From NCBI GenBank assembly GCA_027603945.1, contig JADIIU010000056.1, positions 1 through 64,000 of the forward strand: a stretch of 64,000 nt of DNA, given 5' to 3'. The position numbers and the translations under genes are program-made. The notes beneath the pieces were generated by a model. That model was not told where the DNA came from. It did not search any database and was given only the letters and a program-made list of their open reading frames with translations. Each line of letters opens with the position of its first letter. The stretch's first letter is position 1. The DNA comes from Terramyces sp. JEL0728 (Eukaryota > Chytridiomycota > Chytridiomycetes > Rhizophydiales > Terramycetaceae). Positions 56,758 through 64,000 of this stretch are shown here, in pieces.

Positions 56758-58086
56758 TTATTTAATATTTTTCTTCAAATCTTTAAAGAACTTTGCAAAC
56801 GTTCCATCATTCTTTTCCTCTTTAGTTTCTGCTGGTTTTGCTTTCTCTGCTTTCTGTGGTTTCTCTTCACTCTTTGCTCTTTCTGGTTTCTTTTCCGCAA
56901 ACGCTTCCAAGAGCAAATCTTTCTGTTTGGAGGTAAGAGAGGTTGGAAGCTTGACTTTAAGAGTAACGATTTGGTCGCCTTTTCCTCTTTGATTGACATT
57001 AACAATTCCCCTCTGTCTTAATACCTTGCGATCTCCAGGTTGGCTACCTTGTGGAATGTTCAATTCAACATCACCATCAACTGTTGGGATATGTATTTTC
57101 CCACCTAATATTGCTGTAGTTAATGGCAAGTCCACATCCAATAAAATATTCGCTCCATCTCTCTTGAACTGTGGATGTCTAGATACATTGATTTGAATTA
57201 AAAGATCACCAGGTCTTCCGTTTCCTTCTACTGGTTCATCCCCTTGCCCTTGTAATCTTACCCTCATGCCATCATCAATACCTACAATTAAATAAAAAGT
57301 ACCAGCAGGAATATTAACAGTGATATCTTTGCGTTCTCTTATTTTACCTTGCCCTTGGCAGGTGGTACATTCATTTCCTTTCATTAATAAAAAGTTACCG
57401 CGTGCAATCGTCTTTCCTTTACCACCACAAGCAGGGCAGCTAGTAGCCATCTGGAAACCGCCTCTATTAAAGATAACCTGTCCAGCACCACCACATTGAC
57501 CACAAACAGTGGGCTTCTTGCCTTGCTTGGCACCATCCCCACCACAAGGGCTGCAAGTCACAATCTTCTGATATGATAATTCCTTTTTTGCACCATGACA
57601 AGCTTCCATAAATGTGATGTTCATTCTCTGCATTATATCTTCACCGATATTATCCATTTGACCGCCAAATCCTCTAAAGCTTGAGAATATATCATGGAAT
57701 GGATTACCACCACCGCCAAATCCAAATGGGTTTCCTTGGAATGGATTGCCTCCGCCTTGGAAAGGATTTTGCGAATCCTGGTGTCCAAATTGGTCATAAT
57801 CCTGCCTCTTTTGTTCATCAGAAAGTAATTCGTAAGCGGACTGAATTTCAATGAATTTTTCTTTTGCTTTAGGGTCTTTGTTTGTGTCCGGATGATATTC
57901 CTTTGCAAGCTACGTCAATAACAATTGTACCTGATAGTATTTCTTTTTTATTTCGTTTGCCGACGCTTGCTTCCCTACACCAAGCACTTGGTAAGGATCC
58001 TTTTTAAAATAATTAATTGCGGATGAATGGAATGAATTTGCTGTAATTTTTTGTAGCAACGGTTTCCTTAGTAGCCTTGGAATCAT
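56758..58086 (-). CDS. MDJ1: Mitochondrial type I DnaJ chaperone (MDJ1-like)
   Basis: 428 aa. The basic N-terminus ([22 protein letters not shown]) looks like a mitochondrial presequence. Then comes a J domain with HPD (EYHPDTNKD), a Gly/Phe region rich in NPFQGG, four CxxCxGxG zinc repeats ([32 protein letters not shown]), and the DnaJ C-terminal substrate domain. A lysine/glutamate-rich tail is extra. Introns: 57910-57930 (21 nt, just before LAKEYHPD) and 57282-57302 (21 nt, stop-free, in frame, splitting [11 protein letters not shown]). Starts 51 bp from the opposite-strand TRMU gene. Confidence 0.9.
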
Positions 58087-58137
58087 AAATAATTTCAAAA
58101 TTTTTTTTCCTGCAGAGTTCGAGAAAAAATAGAGCAC

Positions 58138-59269
58138 ATGAGATGTAAAGGAGATTTCAGTTATATTAATAGATATTTCCATTCACACACGGACAGGGGT
58201 TTAAGGAAACCAAAAGTTATTGTCGGGCTATCAGGTGGAGTAGATTCCACAGTCTCTGCTTTACTCTTGAAAAATATGGTAAAAACTACAACTTACATAG
58301 GGATATAATGTTCATGGAGTATACATGAAGAACTGGGATCATAAATACGAAACCGGCAACTGCCAAGATGAATTCCCAGAGATACAAAAAATAGCAAACC
58401 AAATAGGAATACCAATTGCCCAGTTTGATTTCACTAAAGAGTATTGGAATTACGTCTTTGATCCGTTTCTCCAAGAATTGATGAACAAGAATACGCCTAA
58501 TCCGGATATATCTTGCAACCAGCATATTAAATTCGGCTTATTTTATGAGCGGGCTGTCAAAGAGCTAAATGCAGATTATATTGCCTTTGGACACTACGCC
58601 AGAACAAAACTGATTGGTGGCAGGACTCATTTGATGAAAGCAGTTGATGGAAACAAGGACCAAACATACTACTTGACTCACATTAAATCATCTGTGCTGG
58701 AAAAAACACTATTTCCAGTTGGCGGGTTGATTAAGCCGCAAGTCAAGCAAATAGCTAAAGACAACGGGCTTGAAGATGTCGCGTTTAAAAAGGAAAGCAT
58801 GGGAATATGCTTTATAGGCCAGAGAAATTTCAACAAATTCATTTTGGATTACATCCCCTCCAATCCCGGTAAATTCGTTACAAAAGATGGCCAAGTACTT
58901 GGTTCGTGCAAGGATTTGTCAATGTACACTGTTGGCCAAGGTGCACGCATACCTGGATCAAAGAAATGGTTTGTAGCTAAAAAGAATATTGAAAAGAATG
59001 AGCTTATTGTAGTGGAACGAAACGATGACCTTTTGAAAACATCTAAAATACGGTGTAGTATGTGGTGGATCAATGATTGCGTGCAAGGTGACTACCATAT
59101 CAAGTATAGGTATCGTATGGATCCCGTCAAAGCGCGTGTATCTGCCTTCGATGGCTATATGGAAATTGTATTTGATGAGCCTCAAGAAGGGCTAGCAGTT
59201 GGCCAGAGCGTAGGTATTTATGATGACTGTATTTGTTACGGCGGCGGAATCATTCGGCAAGTGTATTAA
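58138..59269 (+). CDS. TRMU: Mitochondrial tRNA-specific 2-thiouridylase (TRMU/MnmA)
   Basis: 369-aa enzyme that thiolates U34 of mitochondrial tRNAs for Lys, Glu and Gln. PP-loop SGGVDS, first catalytic Cys in NTPNPDISCNQHIKF, second in GICFIGQRNF, and C-terminal beta-barrel (ARIPGSKKWFVAKK). A 22-nt intron (58279-58300) joins the PP-loop exon to GYNVHGVYMKNWD. The N-terminal ~25 residues are Arg/Tyr-rich and suit mitochondrial import. The bacterial-type enzyme reflects the mitochondrial ancestry of the family. Shares a very short divergent promoter with the mitochondrial DnaJ gene. Confidence 0.92.
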
Positions 59270-59513
59270 GTTTTTTGGCAACTTTCTCATTTTGTGCAAC
59301 AATCAAATTTGATTGACCGTAAATCAAAGAAACTCTGCACTGCATTCCAAGATAAATAGAATAAACACTTGTGAACAGCTATATGGGTGATTGATGAATA
59401 GGAGTGAGTGTGTTTGTCAATGTCTAGTCATCCCAAGGCGAGTATCTATGAAAAACACTGACTTGAAATCAGATCCCTTTAAACGGCGACCTTGCTTCGA
59501 GTTTCCAAAAAAT

Positions 59514-61237
59514 ATGAACGACCAAGTAGACTCTCTAGATACCCAAGAGAAACTAGAACAAATTACTGAAATCGCAACAGAGCTATCTTCGGTAGCCCAA
59601 GAACTCGACACCCTTTCGTCCTCTGCTGGCGAAATCCAACAAGCTGCAATCGAAGTTACTGAAATCGCAAAGGAATTATCTTTTGATTTTGATGATGAAT
59701 CAGTTGAATTACAAAATGTTGCCCAGGAATTAAACCGCGTTGCACAAGATAGCCTTGTAATTGGCGAAATCGTTGGTGAAATTAAACAAATTGTTGATGA
59801 ATTAGATACAATTAAAGGTACATTTGATTTGATTTAGATGAGCAAATTATTATTGAAGAAACTTATGTTCAAGCTACAAAGGAAATTGAAGCTCATGAAC
59901 AACGCAAAGTCAAAGTAGTAGAAACTGTTCAAGAAACGCCAGTCGAGCCAGCTACTGAAGCAGTTGTAGCGGAACTAGTCGCTGAAACAGCAGTTGATCA
60001 AGCAGCTGAAGTCGTGAACGAAGAGCAACCAGTAGAAACCGTTGTAGAACCTGTCCAAGAATTGGTAACTGAAGAAACAGTAGCGGAACAAGTCACTGAA
60101 ACTGTCCCAGAGCCAGCTGAACAGAAAGTAGAAATGCAAAAAGCAGTATTTGAAGAAGCCACTACCATTGAAATTGTTGAAAGCGAGCAACATATTGAAA
60201 CTCGTGAACTTTATGTAACACAGGACGTAGCAGGGGAAGTTGAACCGGTAGTCGCTGAATCGGCTGTGGAAGAAACTGTTTCTGAACAAGCAAATGAGGA
60301 ACAGATAGCAATTACAGAACAAGAAACAGTTGTCATTGAATCTGTCCAAGCTGATGTTATTGACGAACTTATTCACGAACGCGTTACTGATGAATCTGTC
60401 CAAGATGATGTCATTGAAGAATCTGCCCAAGATGTTGTCAATGATAAGGAAGTTGTAGAAGACATTCAAGATATAGTTGCTGACGAACACACTGAAGACA
60501 ATGATGTTGATGAAACTCCTGTTGAAGAAACAGTTCAAGATATAGTTGCTGACGAAGCTGTCCAGGATGTTGTCAATGATAAGGAAGTTGTAGAAGACAT
60601 TCAAGATATAGTTGCTGACGAACACACTGAAGACAATGATGTTGATGAAACTCCTGTTGAAGAAACAGTTCAAGATGTTGTTGACGAAGAATCTGAAGAC
60701 GTTCAAGGTATTGTCGTTGAAGAAGTATTGGTAGAAGATGTAGCTCAAGTCAATGTTGTCGAGAAAGTCCTTATTGAAGAAGTTGTTCAAGGCAATGTCG
60801 TTGACAAGACTGATAGTGAAGAAGCAACTCAAGAACATGTAGAGATGACTGCTGAACAAACGGTCACAGAATCTGTTACCGAACAGGTAATCATTGAGGA
60901 ATCGGTCATTGAAAAATCTGTAGTCAAAGACGATAAAGTTATAACAGTAGAAGCAACCCAGGCTGGAGAAACTACCACTGAATCCAATATTAATGAAGCT
61001 AAAGCGGTAGATATCCAAAGTTTAGAATCTATTAACAACCAAGAAAAAGATGCTGAAACCGTTCGTGAAGTGGTAATCGAAACCGTTTACGAACAAGTAC
61101 CAGAAATCACCAAACCGGAAGCTGCTGTATTGCTAAACACCTCATCCACCTTAGATATTATAGACGACGAAACACATGCAGCTCCCGAAGTAAAACCTCA
61201 AGCAGCTCCATCCTATGGAAGATGCCTCATTCTCTAA
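59514..61237 (+). CDS. Acidic Val/Glu-rich repeat protein with CaaX box
   Basis: 567 aa after a 20-nt intron GTACATTTGATTTGATTTAG (59818-59837). The N-terminal 100 residues are helical heptad-like sequence (ELSSVAQELDTLSSS). The rest is an extremely acidic, Val/Glu/Gln-rich low-complexity region. A 45-residue unit (containing DVVNDKEVVEDIQDIVADE) is repeated. The last four residues are CLIL, a CaaX motif with terminal Leu that predicts geranylgeranylation and membrane attachment. An in-frame ATG at 59394 would add 40 residues. I prefer 59514 because homology-like helical sequence starts there, but this is uncertain. No known family recognised. Confidence 0.7.
60431..60676 (+). repeat. Direct repeat, two 111-bp copies with 135-bp period
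   Basis: 60431-60541 and 60566-60676 appear identical by eye, within the acidic repeat protein. The period is a multiple of three, so the frame is kept. Lack of drift at synonymous sites suggests recent duplication or gene conversion. Confidence 0.8.
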
Positions 61238-61629
61238 ATTTTAATAAATCATTCTGATCATTTGTTTGATATTGTGGGGTTAATATTAACACGTGACACA
61301 ACGTAGGCAATACACTGGCATACTGTCTCAATGTCTCGAGTGTTGCTCTTTTATACGCTAATTCCCCGCTGCAAGTGTGATAAGTCTTTGATAATCTCCC
61401 TATCGCGAAATCACGCAATTTTCACCTCATACTAAGAAATGGAAAATCCAACAGAAAAATGGAAATTAATAAATCTTACGAACTGGTAAAGGCAAATCGA
61501 TCCAAGGATCGGATAGCGGGTAGGAATAGCATGCATTCGCAAAAAACCACTAATTTTTCCCTCGGTTTCTTGTGTTCCTTTTTACCTCCAAATCGTTTGT
61601 GGCTGGAACTCAAGGCATCACACCCACAG

Positions 61630-61637
61630 TATAAATA
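61630..61637 (+). promoter_or_regulatory. TATA box of ATP sulfurylase
   Basis: TATAAATA 25 nt before the ATG at 61663. It decides the start, because the open frame runs back to 61459 but that extension contains this box. Confidence 0.65.
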
Positions 61638-61662
61638 TCACCAACAACGATCAGCAACCAAA

Positions 61663-63327
61663 ATGTCTAATCAACCACACGGAGGCGAGCTAAAAGATTT
61701 GATTCAAAGAGATGCCCCAAGAAAGGAAGAGTACATTGCGCTGGCAGCTGAATTGCCATCATTAACCCTCAATGAAAGACAGTTGTGCGATTTAGAGCTG
61801 TTGTTGAATGGTGGGTTTTCTCCTCTCGAAGGTTTCATGAACCAACAAGACTACGAAGGCGTCTTGTTCAACCTTAGACTTCAAAACGGCTTGCTATGGT
61901 CCATGCCAATCACTTTGGATGTCAGCCAACAACAAATTGATGAATTGGAGCTAGCTGCCGGCAAGAAGATTACCTTGCGCAACCCACAAGATGACGAGCC
62001 ATTGGCTATTTTGACTGTTCAAGATATCTACAAGCCAAACAAGTCGCTGGAAGCCGAAAAAGTATTTGGAAAGGATGATTCTGCCCACCCAGCTGTCAAC
62101 TATCTGCACACTGTTGCCAAGGAATTCTACGTCGGTGGATCATTGGAAGCAATCAGCTTGCCTGCCCATTACGATTACACCGAATTTAGATTCACCCCAG
62201 TCGAACTCCGACAGAAATTCAACAAGCTTGACATGTCTAGAGTAGTCGCATTCCAAACTAGAAACCCAATGCACCGCGCTCATCGTGAACTCACAGTCAG
62301 AGCAGCTCGCGAAAACAAGTGCCATGTGTTGATCCATCCTGTAGTTGGAATGACTAAACCTGGCGACGTGGATCACTTTACTAGAGTTAGAGTGTACAAG
62401 ACCATCCTTCAAAAATATCCTGAAGGTATGGCGATTTTATCTCTGCTGCCATTGGCAATGCGTATGGGTGGACCAAGAGAAGCTTTATGGCATTCCATCA
62501 TCAGAAAGAACTTTGGATGCACACATTTTATTATCGGTAGAGATCACGCTGGCCCAGGCAAAGATTCAAACGGAAAAGACTTTTATGGCCCTTATGACGC
62601 TCAAGACTTGGTCAACAAGTACGTGGACGAGCTTGAAATTACTGTAGTTCCATTCAAGATGGTTTCATATATCCCAGACACTGACGAATATGTTCCAGCT
62701 GACCAAGTTCCAGAAGGAGTACAAACCCTCAACATCTCTGGCACAGAATTGCGTAGAAGACTAAAGACTGGTGGCCATATTCCCGATTGGTTTACTTATC
62801 CTGAAGTACAAACAATTTTGCGATCTGTATATCCAGCCAGGACAAAGCAAGGATTTGCAGTGCTGTTTGTTGGACACTACTCTCAAGCTCTTACAACAGT
62901 TGCAAATGCGCTCGACTCTGTTTTAAGCCAAGGAGGCCAGCGTCCAACCACCTTGCTACTTCCAAATGAAAAACAGTCGTCTGCAACCGAACAAGATGTT
63001 TCTACCTTGTCGTTCATTGCTGGCGAAGTTTCAAAGAATGGCGGTGCTGTCATTGCTGCTCCATTGATTACTAAACAGTCTCAACAAGACCGATTCGTGG
63101 CAACCGTGTCAAAGAATGGAGGTGGTATTGTCTTGGTTCATGTTGCTACTCCTTTAGAATACGTCAAGGCTACTGATAGAGCAGGACACCACTCTAAAGG
63201 ATCGAGCGATTTTGAGGCTCCATCCAAGCCAACTTTGGTTGTTGACTTATCCACACAGTCGATTGGTCAAGTTGTACATGAAGTCGTCCTTGAGTTGGAA
63301 AAGGAAGGATACGTTGGTTCACGTTAA
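61663..63327 (+). CDS. MET3: ATP sulfurylase, fungal type
   Basis: 554 aa, intron-less. Makes APS from ATP and sulfate, the first step of sulfate assimilation. The catalytic domain shows [10 protein letters not shown] and GRDHAGPG. The C-terminal ~165 residues (from [16 protein letters not shown]) are the APS-kinase-like domain with a degenerate P-loop. In filamentous fungi this domain is allosteric and binds PAPS; yeast enzymes have lost that control. Its presence is the best taxonomic marker in the window. AATAAA overlaps the stop. Even codon use suggests high expression. Confidence 0.95.
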   Translation: MSNQPHGGELKDLIQRDAPRKEEYIALAAELPSLTLNERQLCDLELLLNGGFSPLEGFMNQQDYEGVLFNLRLQNGLLWSMPITLDVSQQQIDELELAAGKKITLRNPQDDEPLAILTVQDIYKPNKSLEAEKVFGKDDSAHPAVNYLHTVAKEFYVGGSLEAISLPAHYDYTEFRFTPVELRQKFNKLDMSRVVAFQTRNPMHRAHRELTVRAARENKCHVLIHPVVGMTKPGDVDHFTRVRVYKTILQKYPEGMAILSLLPLAMRMGGPREALWHSIIRKNFGCTHFIIGRDHAGPGKDSNGKDFYGPYDAQDLVNKYVDELEITVVPFKMVSYIPDTDEYVPADQVPEGVQTLNISGTELRRRLKTGGHIPDWFTYPEVQTILRSVYPARTKQGFAVLFVGHYSQALTTVANALDSVLSQGGQRPTTLLLPNEKQSSATEQDVSTLSFIAGEVSKNGGAVIAAPLITKQSQQDRFVATVSKNGGGIVLVHVATPLEYVKATDRAGHHSKGSSDFEAPSKPTLVVDLSTQSIGQVVHEVVLELEKEGYVGSR

Positions 63328-63384
63328 TAAATTGTTATTTATAGTCAATTTCAAGTGTGCTTTAGCTTCTGCAATAAGGTCCAT

Positions 63385-64000
63385 CTATTTTTTTATTTTT
63401 AAAGAAATGGAAAAGAGGAAGGCAGATACTAATAGTACAGCCAAACAAATTCCCCACATGTAGAAATACCCGTAGAATTCATACACAAATCCACCAACCG
63501 TATTTCCAATAATCCCCCCAGCGTTGTTGGAAAGAGAGCAAAATATTCCAATAAACGTCTGGACATACTGTGGATGAGCTAACTGCTGCGTTAGTTCAAT
63601 ACCAGCAGCCCATTGGAAAGCAAATGAAGCACCATGTGTAACCTCAATCAACAAAATCAAATAGTTGCCTCCTAATATTAGCACGGATTACCTTTTTCCA
63701 TTAAATCTCCTAGAATATTTGGCAAGTACATGTAGATGAACATTCTGGCAATCAAACACGCATGAGAAATGAGAATCATCCTTCCTTTACCAACTTTTTT
63801 AATCAAATAATCTACAATAAGAATGAAATTACCTGAGTAATAGAATACTGGCAATTCCATCACCACTGAGAATGGCGTTGTCGATCCTAGTAAGGTCGGA
63901 GACGCTTTCCAGACAATTGACAAGTAAATGAATAAATAGGCACCAATAATTGCAAACACAAAGCCTAATAATGAAATTGTAACAAAGAATAATGCGGTTT
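63385..64000 (-). CDS. MFS_1-like/MFSD6-type transporter, partial (cut by window end)
   Basis: C-terminal part of a multi-pass membrane transporter. Two open segments join across a 20-nt intron GTAATCCGTGCTAATATTAG (63672-63691) to give ILGDLMEKGGNYLILLIEVTHGASFAFQWAAG, the text of the MFS_1-like group (MFSD6, nucleoside/oligosaccharide symporter-like). At least six hydrophobic segments are visible. The frame is still open at 64000, so the N-terminal half lies outside. Ends in a short basic tail. Confidence 0.75.

Noticed and set aside
59975..61018. 347-codon open frame on the minus strand, rich in Phe/Asn/Tyr
   Set aside because: Antisense shadow of the acidic repeat protein: GAA/GTT/CAA codons read backwards give TTC/AAC/TTG. 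No start, domain or intron logic of its own.
61459..61662. N-terminal extension of ATP sulfurylase
   Set aside because: It contains the TATA box at 61630, and family members begin near the ATG at 61663.

Overview
The window is nuclear DNA of a eukaryote on the fungal side of the opisthokonts, most likely an early-diverging fungus or close relative. The ATP sulfurylase carries the C-terminal APS-kinase-like allosteric domain known from fungi. A cytoplasmic dynein heavy chain and a vinculin/alpha-catenin-type protein, which yeasts lack or have reduced, argue against a yeast. I do not name a species. Genes are dense and both strands are used. Many genes have a TATAAATA-type box about 25-35 nt before the ATG, and many stop codons are followed within a few bases by AATAAA.

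The strongest genome-level signal is intron size. I inferred 54 intron sites from reading-frame continuity plus family homology. By my count 47 of them are only 18-23 nt long (typically GTAN...CTAAY...TAG, with the branch-point motif almost fused to the acceptor). Three further sites (MCM7 and two in dynein) look like 2, 3 and 4 such mini-introns placed head to tail with no exon between them. Splicing these introns in silico gave coding lengths divisible by three in every complete gene where I could check it.

Layout: 0-2 kb, a pogo/Tigger-type transposase. 2.6-8.2 kb, a secreted HNH-type nuclease, divergent MAD2 and MCM7, a GT32-like glycosyltransferase, and SF3B6. 8.2-21.7 kb, a complete cytoplasmic dynein heavy chain in 9 exons. 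21.7-26.8 kb, a stand-alone YVH1-type zinc domain, a two-finger GATA factor, RAD51, a 2H phosphoesterase and a small orphan gene. 27.4-30.2 kb, a predicted protein kinase fused to an EF-1alpha-like GTPase. 30-38.6 kb, an SLC49-type transporter, a fimbrin with a cortactin-like acidic/proline-rich N-terminus, a GIY-YIG protein, a CCDC137-like protein and a CLC chloride transporter. 38.9-53.8 kb, an accessory-looking region: four paralogous genes for coiled-coil proteins with two zinc fingers, a dispersed family of tiny proteins, and a pair of small orphan paralogues, interleaved with DPH7, a MYST acetyltransferase and STK16. 53.8-64 kb, a vinculin-like protein, mitochondrial DnaJ and TRMU (starts 51 bp apart), an acidic repeat protein ending in a CaaX box, ATP sulfurylase, and a partial MFS transporter.

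Functional themes are cytoskeleton (dynein, fimbrin, vinculin), chromosome replication and checkpoint (MCM7, MAD2, RAD51), and translation and mitochondrial upkeep (DPH7, TRMU, MDJ1, the EF-1alpha-like fusion). The points most worth following are the tandem zero-exon mini-introns, the kinase-GTPase fusion, the DDW-fimbrin fusion, and the lineage-specific small gene families.
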